Source: Vibrio superstes
GTDB taxonomy: Bacteria > Pseudomonadota > Gammaproteobacteria > Enterobacterales > Vibrionaceae
Direction of reading: 5' to 3'
Length of the DNA: 64,000 nt
Assembly (NCBI RefSeq): GCF_003569005.1
Contig: NZ_BCUR01000001.1
Span: 496,001-560,000 of the forward strand
The stretch's first letter is position 1. Each line of letters opens with the position of its first letter. Below the pieces are notes generated by a model. It made no database searches. It was given only the letters and a program-made list of their open reading frames with translations, and had not been told where the DNA came from. The position numbers and the translations under genes were made by a program. Shown piece by piece: positions 35,654-44,957 of the stretch.

Positions 35654-37039
35654 ATGGAAATGACCAAAGAAAACACTCAAGCTAATCATCAACCGTGGTA
35701 TCGAACGATGCCAGACCCTATGGTACTGATATTTGGTATCTTAGTGGCGACCTTCCTGCTGACCTATTTGGTACCCGCAGGAACGTTTGAGCGCATCATT
35801 ATTGATGGAAGAACGACAGTCGTTCCTGGGTCGTTTCATGTTATTGAAAATGCGCCAAGCCTGCACGTATTTGATATCTTTGTAGCAATCCCACAAGGCC
35901 TCATCAGTGCAGCACCCTACCTATTCATTGTATTTATTGCCGGTGGCCTGTTTCATATTTTGCAGCGCTCTGGTGCACTAGAAAATGCGATTGGTGTAGC
36001 TGTTAATAAAGTTGGGGTTAAAAACCGTAACCTTATCATCACTGTAGGTACCTTTATCTATGGCTTCTTCGGTGTTGCTGTAGGCTTTGAAAACAATATT
36101 GCCTTAGTGCCGGTCGCAGTACTTATCGCCTCGGCGGTTGGGTACTCTCGTCTGGTAGGAACAGCCATGGCTGTAGGCGGTATTGGTATTGGCTTTGCGC
36201 TATCCCCAATCAATCCATACACCATTGGTGTGGCTCAAGGTATTGCAGAACTGCCTATTTTTTCTGGCGCAGGGCTTCGTACCATACTAGTTCTATCATC
36301 TCTTGCTCTTCTTTCTTATTACATCTGCACCAGAGTCGCCAAGATGGACGAAGAAAGCGCCGACACTGGCCTGTCTAAAGACCTTTCAGAGTACAGCATG
36401 ACGGGGCGAAATAAGTTAACCCTAGCAGCCTTCTTAATTGGCCTAGGTGTGATGCTATATGGAGTGTTCGCCAATGGTTGGTACATCAATGAAATAGCAG
36501 GTTTGTTCTTGTTAATGGCCATCAGCATAGGTGCCATCAATGGCCTAGGTGCGAATGGTATTGTTAAGCAAATGATGGAGGGTGCGTCTGGTGTCACCTC
36601 TGGTGCATTAGTTATCGGTGTAGCGGCTTCTATTCAAGTAATTCTAAACGATGCTCAGATCATCGATACGATAGTTCATAGCTTAAGCTCATTAATCCAA
36701 GACATGCCTATCGCTATCTCAGCGATTGTCGCTAGTGTGGTTCAGGGCGTTATCAACCTATTCATCCCTGGTGGTTCAGGCCAAGCAATGGTGACCATGC
36801 CAATCTTGGTACCTGTTGCTGATTTAACCGGCATGAGTCGCCAACTTATGATCACCGCTTTCCAGGTAGGTGATGGCCTAACAAACCTTATTGTTCCTAC
36901 CTCTGGTGGTACTCTTGCGATGCTTGCGTTAGGTGGTGTTTCTTACGAACGCTGGCTAAAAGCCATCCTTCCTTTCATGTTGTTTGTCTATGCATTGTGC
37001 TGGGTAGCACTCTTCATTGGCCAGCTCATCGGTTACTAA
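35654..37039 (+). CDS. YfcC/DcuC-family membrane carrier
   Basis: A 461-residue polytopic membrane protein with about 12 hydrophobic segments. The N-terminal PDPMVLIFGILVATFLLTYLVPAGTFER and the repeated G-rich helices with IPGGSGQAMVTMPILVPVAD and LIVPTSGGTLAMLALGGV mark it as a YfcC (C4-dicarboxylate/amino-acid carrier-like) member. It is likely to take up the substrate or exchange the product of the upstream M20 amidohydrolase, 65 bp away. Real substrates in the YfcC family are poorly known. Confidence 0.83.
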   Translation: MEMTKENTQANHQPWYRTMPDPMVLIFGILVATFLLTYLVPAGTFERIIIDGRTTVVPGSFHVIENAPSLHVFDIFVAIPQGLISAAPYLFIVFIAGGLFHILQRSGALENAIGVAVNKVGVKNRNLIITVGTFIYGFFGVAVGFENNIALVPVAVLIASAVGYSRLVGTAMAVGGIGIGFALSPINPYTIGVAQGIAELPIFSGAGLRTILVLSSLALLSYYICTRVAKMDEESADTGLSKDLSEYSMTGRNKLTLAAFLIGLGVMLYGVFANGWYINEIAGLFLLMAISIGAINGLGANGIVKQMMEGASGVTSGALVIGVAASIQVILNDAQIIDTIVHSLSSLIQDMPIAISAIVASVVQGVINLFIPGGSGQAMVTMPILVPVADLTGMSRQLMITAFQVGDGLTNLIVPTSGGTLAMLALGGVSYERWLKAILPFMLFVYALCWVALFIGQLIGY

Positions 37040-37048
37040 TTTGGAGTC

Positions 37049-37072
37049 AGCGGGGGAGATAACTCCCCTGCT
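37049..37072 (+). other. GC-rich hairpin between the YfcC and DUF1028 genes
   Basis: AGCGGGGGAG / CTCCCCTGCT with loop ATAA lies in the 43-bp gap and has no T run. It could lower read-through or protect the upstream mRNA; it is not a clear terminator. Confidence 0.4.
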
Positions 37073-37082
37073 TAATGTTTAA

Positions 37083-37796
37083 ATGACAATCTCGCTAATA
37101 CACTTCAATCCACAACTCGGGTTATCAGCCTCTATTACCGCAACGGGAGGCCCCAGTGTTGGCGGATACGTAAATCACTCTTGGCGGAGTTTAGGCGCTT
37201 GTGTCACTCAAGGCCTTTTTACGAACCCTTGGTATCCAGAGTTCGTTAAACAACAACTCGAAAACGGGAGCAGTGCCAAAAGCCTGATTGCTCAGATTCG
37301 TGAACTTGATAGTGAAAGTGCCAAGCGTCAATGCATGGTCATTGATAACCAAGGCAAGATAGCCTCGCTAGATGGGGAAGAAAATATCCCCTATGTCGGA
37401 CATATGGGTACTTTGCACACGGGCGTTGCTGGCAACATGTTAGAAAGTCGTGCCGTGATTGAGCAGTTTTATACCCACTTTATCAAACAAGCCTGTGTGA
37501 ACTCAGGAGATGTACTGGCAAGCGATGCACATCCGAGCTATCAAGAGAGCTATCAACAACAGCTCCCGCACATTCTAATCGATTCATTGTCCAGTGCGCT
37601 CGAGGCTGGGGGAGATAAGCGAGGCACATTTTCTGCTTCAATGAGAATTGAATCTCTTGATCAGGCTCCAATTGATATTCGCGTCGACTGGACCGACGGA
37701 GACATCATTCAAGATATGAGAAAGGTGCTATCACGGGTTCAAGCACCTTCATTTCAAGAGTTTTTGTCTCAGCTTCCGTCTAGCATCCAGATCTAG
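37083..37796 (+). CDS. DUF1028 family protein (Ntn-hydrolase-like)
   Basis: A 237-residue protein that looks like DUF1028. Its conserved parts are GLSASITATGGPSVGGYVNHSWRSLGA, CVTQGLFTNPWY, RQCMVIDNQGKIASLDGE and TGVAGNMLESRAVIEQFYTHF, ending with IDIRVDWTDGDIIQDMR. DUF1028 proteins are related to Ntn hydrolases, are often encoded beside ureide, hydantoin or amino-acid-derivative enzymes, and lack a firm function. It is the third gene after the M20 enzyme and carrier. No clear ribosome site is seen. Confidence 0.78.
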   Translation: MTISLIHFNPQLGLSASITATGGPSVGGYVNHSWRSLGACVTQGLFTNPWYPEFVKQQLENGSSAKSLIAQIRELDSESAKRQCMVIDNQGKIASLDGEENIPYVGHMGTLHTGVAGNMLESRAVIEQFYTHFIKQACVNSGDVLASDAHPSYQESYQQQLPHILIDSLSSALEAGGDKRGTFSASMRIESLDQAPIDIRVDWTDGDIIQDMRKVLSRVQAPSFQEFLSQLPSSIQI

Positions 37797-37805
37797 CCGA
37801 TCAAT

Positions 37806-37837
37806 CAAAGCGATATGCTCACCCAGTTGTCGCTTTG
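37806..37837. terminator. Possible terminator between convergent operons
   Basis: CAAAGCGA / TCGCTTTG forms an 8-bp stem with a 16-nt loop, overlapping the last codons of the minus-strand gene. It is a weak candidate without a T run. Confidence 0.3.
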
Positions 37838-38661
37838 ACTTCCTGAATTAAGCCAACAATATCGTCACCCGAAAAGAGTGAACCATTCTCTAAATCAGTG
37901 CGAATCCCTTCAAGGGTATGGCTTTTATCGCTATAGAGAACAACGGCCGTTTTATCGCTGGGTTTAAGATGATGAGCCTCTCCAAGTTCAGTGTATCTCA
38001 CCGCTCCCACGGCAACATACATACATCTTGGGTATTCAGACTCTTTCAGTAAAGTCTGAATATCATGCATTGCACCCTCGTCTCTCTGTGCTTCGATTTG
38101 TCTCTCAATCCACTGGATTAGTTCGTGGTAAAAAACGGTATAGTCCGTGATTGATGTGTCGCGTCCATTTAAACCCCAAGTGCCCTCTGAATAATGAAAA
38201 CCACACAATCGGTAGTGCTCTATGCCGCTGCCTTCATCGAAGCTATCTATACCAATCTCAGAGCTGGCTAGCCCTTTAGATGCGCTTCCCCAGTTCTTCT
38301 TTTGAGCCAGCTTCACAGCCTGACAGTTTCGATAAGTGGCATCATTAATCACAGTCATTGCCAGGGGCGTCAGCTTCTGCACTCGCCCACCGTCCCCATA
38401 AACAACCTCAAAGCGCACGGCTAATTCCGCTTCCATCTGCACCCTTGCATCACCGTTTTTTGGTAGCAATAAGGTGTCCGATGAATAAGGGTCTAATGAC
38501 AAATAGTCATCGCTCGCTTTAGGTAAGAAAAAGGGAAACAGAGCACGAGGCTTATCCGCACCATCACTAATATCAAGCGCTGTGATCTCTCCAGTTTGAT
38601 CGAGATGACCTGCGCTGTTACCTGCAATCCCAAAGCCCGAAATAGTTAACCTACTGTTCAT
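37819..38661 (-). CDS. DUF5718-like protein, last gene of the hpx-like operon
   Basis: A 280-residue soluble protein that I tentatively place in DUF5718. Notable parts are GFGIAGNSAGHLDQTGE at the N-terminus, VQMEAELAVRFEVVYGDG, MTVINDATYRNCQAVKLAQKKNWGSASKGL and MYVAVGAVRYTELGE. The MEAELAVRF and ND-A-YR segments recall the fumarylacetoacetate hydrolase fold (an acidic metal site near E-x-E), suggesting an FAH-like enzyme. It overlaps the preceding amidohydrolase by 4 bp, so it is coupled to it. Its function is unknown. Confidence 0.65.
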   Translation of the reverse strand: MNSRLTISGFGIAGNSAGHLDQTGEITALDISDGADKPRALFPFFLPKASDDYLSLDPYSSDTLLLPKNGDARVQMEAELAVRFEVVYGDGGRVQKLTPLAMTVINDATYRNCQAVKLAQKKNWGSASKGLASSEIGIDSFDEGSGIEHYRLCGFHYSEGTWGLNGRDTSITDYTVFYHELIQWIERQIEAQRDEGAMHDIQTLLKESEYPRCMYVAVGAVRYTELGEAHHLKPSDKTAVVLYSDKSHTLEGIRTDLENGSLFSGDDIVGLIQEVKATTG

Positions 38662-39899
38662 GTTGAGCTCACTGTATCTTGAGATGAAACGCGTTTGATC
38701 ATCTCAACCAAGCACTCCAAGGCAACGCCAACATCGTGTTCATTGACTTGCTCTCTTGGGTTATGACTGATGCCCTTTTCACAGCGTACAAACAAAATGC
38801 CAATGTCGGTAATATTGGCCATAACCATGGCATCGTGCCCGGCACCACTGGCTAGAAAACTCGCCGGTGTCCCCGTTTGTATTTCTACAACCTCTGCCCA
38901 TTGTTGCTGTAGCTTAGAATCACAGGGAACAGCTTGGGCTTGATAGGTTAGCTCATGGCTAAGTTGTAGCTCTCTTCGATGAGCAATAGCTTCAAGTTGG
39001 CTAAACAGTTCAGTGCATGCTTGCTCCAAGTCTTGTTGCACCGCACTTCGAATATCCAGTGAAAAATTCACCTCACCGGGAATCACATTCACAGCACTTG
39101 GTTTCACCTCGCACTTACCGACCGTCGCAACCACATTGTATTTGAGGCCGTATGCTTCAATCGCGCTTATCATCTCAGCAACGCCACACAAGGCATCAAG
39201 GCGTAATTCATGAGGCACAGTGCCAGCATGTCCTGCCATGCCCTTAACCGCAATCTGAAAGCGCTTTGCACCCGCGATGCCTGTTACTACACCTACGGCT
39301 TGATTCGCGTCTTCAAGCACTGGTCCTTGCTCGATATGAACCTCTAAATACGCCTTCACTTCTTCAGGAGAGCGAGCATCCTGCCCTGCAAGCTCTGGTG
39401 ATAATCCAAAGTCCAGCATCGCCTCACCCATAGCCACATTGTTGTCATCTTTGATGTCCAACCAAGCTGGCTGAAAACACCCTGCCACCGAGCTCGATCC
39501 GATAAGGGTTGTGTTAAAGCGCACTCCCTCCTCATCGGCAAACGCGACTAGGTCAACATGATAAGGCAACTCAATGTCTTGCAATTGGCGTAAAGCTTCT
39601 AACCCCAACAAAATACCCAGATTGCCATCGTATTTTCCTGCATTGACCACGGTGTCGCTGTGCGAGCCAATGACTAGGGTTGGTTGCGTTGGATTACTGG
39701 CCAGCTTCCTTCCCCATTGATTGCCAACGCTGTCTTGCCAAACCTCCAAGCCCGCCTCTGTCATCCAGTCAGCGAGTTGTTGATGGGCCTGTTTGTGCTC
39801 TGGAGTCAGGTAAGCCCGAGTCAGTCCATTTTCCATTGCGCTAAAGCTGGCTAATTGGTCAGCCTTTTGTAGAATTGTTCCGCCGCTACCTTGCGTCAT
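38658..39899 (-). CDS. Allantoate amidohydrolase-like M20 enzyme (AllC/HpxK type)
   Basis: A 413-residue M20 metallo-amidohydrolase. Zinc motifs are GSHSDTVVNAGKYDG, FADEEGVRF, LEVHIEQGPVLE and SGAGHDAMVM. In the AllC/HpxK family, allantoate is hydrolysed to ureidoglycine, CO2 and ammonia. Directly upstream is a PucG/HpxJ-type aminotransferase, whose known substrate is ureidoglycine, so the pair fits two consecutive ureide steps. It is a paralogue of the plus-strand enzyme at 34353. Substrate assignment rests on context. Confidence 0.82.
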   Translation of the reverse strand: MTQGSGGTILQKADQLASFSAMENGLTRAYLTPEHKQAHQQLADWMTEAGLEVWQDSVGNQWGRKLASNPTQPTLVIGSHSDTVVNAGKYDGNLGILLGLEALRQLQDIELPYHVDLVAFADEEGVRFNTTLIGSSSVAGCFQPAWLDIKDDNNVAMGEAMLDFGLSPELAGQDARSPEEVKAYLEVHIEQGPVLEDANQAVGVVTGIAGAKRFQIAVKGMAGHAGTVPHELRLDALCGVAEMISAIEAYGLKYNVVATVGKCEVKPSAVNVIPGEVNFSLDIRSAVQQDLEQACTELFSQLEAIAHRRELQLSHELTYQAQAVPCDSKLQQQWAEVVEIQTGTPASFLASGAGHDAMVMANITDIGILFVRCEKGISHNPREQVNEHDVGVALECLVEMIKRVSSQDTVSST

Positions 39900-39919
39900 T
39901 AATCAAGACCCTTCTTGGA

Positions 39920-41152
39920 TTAGTCAGTGTAAAAGTCCATCGCAGCAACCACAGCTTGCCCAGGAATAATTTTTGCTCTGTGCTTGATCAAGATAGATTC
40001 CAGTGCGGCTAAGGTGGACAGCACACATTCTTGTCTGGCATTAAAACCCATGGTGCCAATACGCCAGATCTTTCCATGTAGAGGGCCAAACGAGGTGCCT
40101 ATCTCAATACCAAAGCAATGCAGTAACTCTTGACGAACCGCTTCACCATCTAGGCCTTGCGGAATATAAACACCCACCACGTTATTCATCTTATATTGAG
40201 GGTTACCGAATAGCTCTAAACCCATAGCGCGCAAGCCAGAGGCCATGGCATCACCCGCTTTCTTATGGCGAGCAACCACTTGATCGACACCCTCCTCCAA
40301 GAACAATCGAGCACACTCTCGAGCTGCATACAGCATGCTGGTTGCTTCAGTGTGGTGATTAAGACGCTCTGGCCCCCAATAATCCATCACCATTGCTAGA
40401 TCGAAGTAATTGGACTGAATCATAGCCTCATCACCCGCCACATGATGTTCAGCACGGATACCCGCTTCTATGTGTTTGCGGCGATTAATCACCTCAGCAC
40501 AGCGATCGCTTAGGGTAATAGGGGCGCTACCTGATGGCCCACCTAAACATTTTTGTAATCCCACCGATACGGCATCAAGGTGCCACTCATCGGCTTTAAG
40601 CTCATTGCCCGCAACAGATGCGGTTGCATCACAATAGAAAAGCACATCATGGCGCTGACAAATCTCGCCCATTTCCTTGAGGGGTTGGTTCATTGTGGTT
40701 GAAGTATCACCCTGAACCGTTGCGAGTAACTTAGGCTGAAATTCCTTGATAGCTTGCTCAATCTGCTCGGGTTGACACACCTCGCCCCATTCAACATCAA
40801 TTGTTTTCACCTTAGCCCCAACCCGCTGAGCGATTTCACACAACAGGTGACCGAAACGACCAATTACAGGGATGAGTACCTTGTCTCCTGGCTGCAATAC
40901 AGACACTAGAACCGCCTCAATACCCGAGCGAGCGGTCCCGTCCACCAGCATGGTTTGCTGATTCTGGGTTTGAAAGACACCGCGATAGAGCGCTTGTACT
41001 TGGTTCATGTAGTTGGTCATTGCAGGGTCGTACTGACCAATCAAAGACGCTGATAGTGCCTGATGCACACGTGGATAGGCATTGATTGGGCCTGGTCCCA
41101 TTAACAGTCGTTGAGGTGGATTAAGGGTTTCAAAAAGCGTGTTATTGGTCAT
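39920..41152 (-). CDS. Class V aminotransferase, ureidoglycine-glyoxylate transaminase type (PucG/HpxJ)
   Basis: A 410-residue fold-type I PLP enzyme. The N-terminal LLMGPGPINAYPRVHQAL is shared with alanine-glyoxylate transaminases. The cofactor Asp is in FYCDATASVAG (D175) and the lysine is in VSVGLQKCLGGPSGSAP (K201). GDTSTTMNQPL near residue 148 is typical of the PucG branch, which transaminates (S)-ureidoglycine with glyoxylate to give oxalurate and glycine. It overlaps the upstream HpxW-like gene by 4 bp and is followed by an AllC-like gene. An alternative is a serine/alanine-glyoxylate aminotransferase. Confidence 0.82.
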   Translation of the reverse strand: MTNNTLFETLNPPQRLLMGPGPINAYPRVHQALSASLIGQYDPAMTNYMNQVQALYRGVFQTQNQQTMLVDGTARSGIEAVLVSVLQPGDKVLIPVIGRFGHLLCEIAQRVGAKVKTIDVEWGEVCQPEQIEQAIKEFQPKLLATVQGDTSTTMNQPLKEMGEICQRHDVLFYCDATASVAGNELKADEWHLDAVSVGLQKCLGGPSGSAPITLSDRCAEVINRRKHIEAGIRAEHHVAGDEAMIQSNYFDLAMVMDYWGPERLNHHTEATSMLYAARECARLFLEEGVDQVVARHKKAGDAMASGLRAMGLELFGNPQYKMNNVVGVYIPQGLDGEAVRQELLHCFGIEIGTSFGPLHGKIWRIGTMGFNARQECVLSTLAALESILIKHRAKIIPGQAVVAAMDFYTD

Positions 41153-42720
41153 GATTGTTCTCCAAGTAAATAGGTGCCGTCGCTACGGGGATCGCTGGTT
41201 GCAGACGCATCGCCAGTGGGGTGCTGCACAATCGCTCCGGCGTGTCCCATCAATTCATTTTGATCAGCTACTGCTGTGATTTCATGCCCTAATTGAGTCA
41301 GGGCAGTTGCATGCTCGTCATAGAGTGTTTCTTCTAGTCTCAAGTTGGTGGTTGAGTCACCCCAGGTTCGCCCTAAAAGCCATCTCGGTTGCGCCACTGA
41401 TTCGCCGAGACTGACATCTTGATACAGGTATCGGCTGAACAAACAGGCCTGAGTCTGAGGTTGCCCCTCTCCACCCATGGTGCCATACACCATTCGGCGA
41501 CCGTCATTCAGTTCTGCGTAGGCTGGGTTTAAGGTATGAAACGGCTTTTTGCCCGGCAGTAGTGCATTATGGTGGTTGCTATCGAGCGAGAAGCTCTTGC
41601 TGCGGATGTTCCATAGAACACCGGTTTGTGGCAGAACCACACCAGAGCCAAACTCCCAGTAAATGCTTTGGATAAAGCTCACCATAGTGCCGTATTGGTC
41701 AGTCGCTCCCATCCAGATGGTATCGCCAGGTTCAGCTATGTGAGGCCAAGGCTTTGCTGATGTCATTGATACATCGGATACACACCTCTCAATCACCTCA
41801 TCGCTAAGCCAAGATTGCAAAGGCTTCTCCAGATAGACCTCGTCTGTGACAACCTGGTCTCGAATAATGAATGCCTGTTTGGTTGCCTCTACTAGCAAAT
41901 GTATATGGTCGATCTCTAGTGTTGCTTTGCTAACAAGTCGGTCATAGATGGCCAAGATCAACAATGAAGCAACCCCCTGAGTGGGTGCGCCGAAATTGAA
42001 CAACTTTCCCTTCGAAATGCTTGTGGTAAGCGCTGACAAAACCCGAGCCTGATGTGCATGAAAATCCTGCAAGCTAATTGGACTGCCCGCCTTTTGCAGG
42101 TCTGAGGCCATCTTTTGCGCAATCTCACCTCGATAAAAATCGTCTAAGCCGTTGTTGGCTAAGGTGGTCAGCGTGCTTGCGAGTGCTGAATTGGTTATCG
42201 TGTCACCCACACTAAGCGGCTCTCCTTGGTTTAGGTAGAGTTCAGAGAAATGAGCATCTTCGCCCAAGCGAGTCAGGGTTTTCTCACTGGCGTTCACTAG
42301 GCTTTGAGTCACCTCAATGCCCTTACTTGCAGCATCAATAGCAGGAGCGAGTAATTGAGTTAACGCTTGCTCCCCTCCATTTAGCTTTAGGGCCTCTTGC
42401 CAACCCGAGACTGTCCCCGCCATTGTGATGGCCGCTGTTGCGCCGCTGTCCGGTAGCTCATCACTGAGCTTGCGATAGTGGTCTGGATCGGCTGATAAAC
42501 TGGCAGCGCCGCAAGCATCAATGGCCACCGGAGCCTCGCCTTTCTTGCAGATAAGCCAAAACCCATCTCCACCAATGCTGTTCATGTGTGGGTACTGCAC
42601 AGACACCATGGCGGCGGCAGCAACCATGGCTTCACTCGCAGTACCACCAGCGTCTAGGATCGCTTGTCCTGCTTGAGCGGCCTTTGCATGGGGCGCTGTA
42701 AATGCGCTTTGAAAACTCAT
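41149..42720 (-). CDS. HpxW-like Ntn hydrolase of the gamma-glutamyltransferase family
   Basis: A 523-residue GGT-fold protein without a signal peptide, so it acts in the cytosol, unlike ordinary periplasmic GGT. The likely self-cleavage site and nucleophile is Thr334 in PGDTIWMGATDQYG, followed by MVSFIQSIYWEFGSGVVLPQTGVLWNIR. Typical GGTs have TTHLSVVD there, so this belongs to the branch that contains oxamate amidohydrolase HpxW of Klebsiella. Tail motifs YGTMGGEGQPQ and PRWLLGR agree. In Klebsiella, HpxW hydrolyses oxamate to oxalate and ammonia. It overlaps the amidase gene and the transaminase gene by 4 bp each. Substrate is inferred. Confidence 0.82.
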   Translation of the reverse strand: MSFQSAFTAPHAKAAQAGQAILDAGGTASEAMVAAAAMVSVQYPHMNSIGGDGFWLICKKGEAPVAIDACGAASLSADPDHYRKLSDELPDSGATAAITMAGTVSGWQEALKLNGGEQALTQLLAPAIDAASKGIEVTQSLVNASEKTLTRLGEDAHFSELYLNQGEPLSVGDTITNSALASTLTTLANNGLDDFYRGEIAQKMASDLQKAGSPISLQDFHAHQARVLSALTTSISKGKLFNFGAPTQGVASLLILAIYDRLVSKATLEIDHIHLLVEATKQAFIIRDQVVTDEVYLEKPLQSWLSDEVIERCVSDVSMTSAKPWPHIAEPGDTIWMGATDQYGTMVSFIQSIYWEFGSGVVLPQTGVLWNIRSKSFSLDSNHHNALLPGKKPFHTLNPAYAELNDGRRMVYGTMGGEGQPQTQACLFSRYLYQDVSLGESVAQPRWLLGRTWGDSTTNLRLEETLYDEHATALTQLGHEITAVADQNELMGHAGAIVQHPTGDASATSDPRSDGTYLLGEQS

Positions 42721-43910
42721 ACTGACCTCTCTTCAAGTAACACTTTTGCCGTAGCGATTAATTGAGATTCGCTGTTCGGCAATCCCATTAAAGAGACACC
42801 AACTGGGCCTTCATTTAAGTCAGTCATAGGAAGGTGCAACTGTGGCAAACCCGCTAAACCTGCAATAGAGGTCAAGCCCATGAGTTCGGTGCGATATGTC
42901 GCTAAAGAATCATCATCGATCTCTAGTTTCGGGGGGCCGGCCGGCGTTGTCGGTATTAACCATAATCCGTTCGAAGCCTTGATTGCGTTAGTGAGTGCTT
43001 GAGTAAAGCGTGCTTGTTCACTCTTCGCTGATAGGTAGTCATCTTTCGATAAAGAGCGGGCCCATTTCACACGCTCAAGTATCCTTGGGTCTAACGTGTC
43101 GCCATACTCGATGAGCCATTGATCGTGTTTTTCAATGATCTCAAAGCCTTGGACCGTTCTAAAGATCAGACTCAGTGCGGACAGGCTAAGCCCCATTTCA
43201 TCCAAGAAGCCAACGGATTGAATGCTAATGCCCGCATGATCGCACCATTTATCTAACTGAGCTCGACGCTCTGCACTCAGAATGCCGGCTAAGTCCTGGT
43301 CTAGATACAGGGTTTCAACTGGAGTGGATTGCGGTAAATCAGTAGTCAGAGATTGGAAAACCGAAGCCAATACATGGAGTTCACGACTGAATATCCCTAC
43401 GGTATCAAAGCTCTTTGACAGCTCGAAACAATGTTCTAAGTCTAATTGACCCAAGCTAGGTCTTAAACCAAACAGTCCACAATAACTGGCTGGCACCCGC
43501 ACAGATCCGCCAGTGTCGGTACCAATAGAGAAGTCGGCATGCCCAAGAGCAACTGCGACGGCACTGCCACTCGATGAGCCACCCGGAATCGAATCGGGCG
43601 CCAATGGGTTGATCGGTGTTCCATAGTGAACATTGTCACCGTTAAGGCTATACGCAAGCTCATCGGTTTGCACTCGGCCAACACACTCTGCACCCTTAGA
43701 CAGCAATGCCTGAATGACTGGAGACGTGTGCGCAGCCTTTGAGTGTGTGTCTAACCATTTAGGGTTTCCTGCGCCGGTGACATAACCCTCAACGTCGAAT
43801 AGGTCTTTGAAAACAAAGCGATAATCGCTTAGGTCACCCTGGTTAGTTGGCGCTAATAGGTCTGGCCCCTGCAGACAATAAATACTGGGGTCACGTTCAT
43901 TCATACTCAT
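42717..43910 (-). CDS. Amidase-signature enzyme (AMI1-like)
   Basis: An amidase-signature hydrolase, about 397 residues from the ATG at 43910 (behind a G-rich ribosome site); the frame is open from a GTG at 43916 and there is another ATG at 43904. The catalytic Lys is in YRFVFKDLFDVEGYVTGAGN and the Ser-cisSer motif is PGGSSSGSAVAVALG, followed by SIGTDTGGSVRVPASYCGLFG. These parts are very like plant AMI1 (indole-3-acetamide hydrolase) and shorter than AtzE/GatA-type amidases (about 450-480 residues). It releases ammonia from a small amide. In Klebsiella hpx loci an amidase (HpxX) also accompanies HpxW, so roles may correspond. Confidence 0.83.
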   Translation of the reverse strand: MSMNERDPSIYCLQGPDLLAPTNQGDLSDYRFVFKDLFDVEGYVTGAGNPKWLDTHSKAAHTSPVIQALLSKGAECVGRVQTDELAYSLNGDNVHYGTPINPLAPDSIPGGSSSGSAVAVALGHADFSIGTDTGGSVRVPASYCGLFGLRPSLGQLDLEHCFELSKSFDTVGIFSRELHVLASVFQSLTTDLPQSTPVETLYLDQDLAGILSAERRAQLDKWCDHAGISIQSVGFLDEMGLSLSALSLIFRTVQGFEIIEKHDQWLIEYGDTLDPRILERVKWARSLSKDDYLSAKSEQARFTQALTNAIKASNGLWLIPTTPAGPPKLEIDDDSLATYRTELMGLTSIAGLAGLPQLHLPMTDLNEGPVGVSLMGLPNSESQLIATAKVLLEERSV

Positions 43911-43920
43911 ACCCACCCCA

Positions 43921-44922
43921 CTACTTAGTTACAGCGACGAGATCGTCTTGATGGTTCTTTGCGTAACGATTGGCCATCACTGCGCAGTAGAAAATCTGAA
44001 TCGGGTGATAGAGCATGATAGGTAATAAAATCATGCCCAGAGATGGGTCTGAACCAAAGATAACCGCGGCCATAGGAACGCCGGCGGCCAAGGTTTTCTT
44101 GGTGCCACAGAACACGGCAGCAACTTCATCCTCATGATTGAATTTGCTCTTGCGTGCTCCCCACTGAAACAGATGAATCATCACCATCAATACCAACACA
44201 CAAATAGCGATAGTGGTGGCCAGCATACCTATAGAGAAGGTGTGCCAGATACCATTAGCGACCGAGTCACAAAACGCATTGTAGACAATCAGTAGAATCA
44301 CGTACTTATCGACCTTGTTCACCACAGCCTTGTGCTTTTCAGCAAAGCTCAGTAGCAAGGGGCGAGCCAATTGTCCGGCAAGCATCGGCAGTAGCAATAG
44401 CTTTGCAATCGAGATCACCGAGTCCATCAGATTGAGCTCTGCACCTTCAAAGCCCATAAACAGCTGAATCAAGAATGGCGTAATCAGAACGCCAATAATG
44501 CTGGATAAAGAGGCATTAAAAATCGCCCCTGGCACATTACCCTTACCAACACTGGTCATAGCCACTGACGAAGAGACCGTACTTGGCAAGACAAACAAGT
44601 AACAGAATCCAAATGCCAATGCTGCTGGCATATAGGCAAGGAACACGTCACCAAATATCACCCAAAGTAGAGGGTAGAAAACAAAGGTCGCTGATTGGAT
44701 AAATAGGTGCAGGCGCCAGTTACTTAGGCCCGCCTTGATCGCACTTGGCGCCAATCCAAGACCGTGTAAGAAGAAGACAATCGCAACCCCAATACCGGTT
44801 AGTTTATCTAGATGAATAATGCCGCCGGTTTTTCCCACATCGGCTGTCAAAGTAGCCAGTGCGATTGCTAGCACCATTCCCACTAGAAACCATTCTTTCT
44901 TAATTTTACTGATTATGTTCAT
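43921..44922 (-). CDS. SBF-like (bile acid:sodium symporter fold) membrane transporter
   Basis: A 333-residue, ~10-helix membrane protein of the SBF-like/YfeH group: FFLHGLGLAPSAIKAGLSNWRLHLFIQ, FCYLFVLPSTVSSSVAMTSVGKGNVPGAIFNASLSSIIGVLITPF, and FCGTKKTLAAGVPMAAVIFG. The TVSSSVA and CGTKKTLA stretches correspond to the crossover/sodium regions of the fold. It is the second transport system of the operon, besides the ABC importer, and may exchange an organic anion product or substrate. It ends just upstream of the amidase start. Confidence 0.82.
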   Translation of the reverse strand: MNIISKIKKEWFLVGMVLAIALATLTADVGKTGGIIHLDKLTGIGVAIVFFLHGLGLAPSAIKAGLSNWRLHLFIQSATFVFYPLLWVIFGDVFLAYMPAALAFGFCYLFVLPSTVSSSVAMTSVGKGNVPGAIFNASLSSIIGVLITPFLIQLFMGFEGAELNLMDSVISIAKLLLLPMLAGQLARPLLLSFAEKHKAVVNKVDKYVILLIVYNAFCDSVANGIWHTFSIGMLATTIAICVLVLMVMIHLFQWGARKSKFNHEDEVAAVFCGTKKTLAAGVPMAAVIFGSDPSLGMILLPIMLYHPIQIFYCAVMANRYAKNHQDDLVAVTK

Positions 44923-44957
44923 TGCTGTTTTTCTTCTAAATTATGATTGTTTCGACG

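Noticed and set aside
41149..42720. Ordinary periplasmic gamma-glutamyltranspeptidase for glutathione
   Set aside because: No signal peptide, the catalytic Thr context is DTIWMG and not TTHLSVVD, and the neighbours are ureide-type enzymes.
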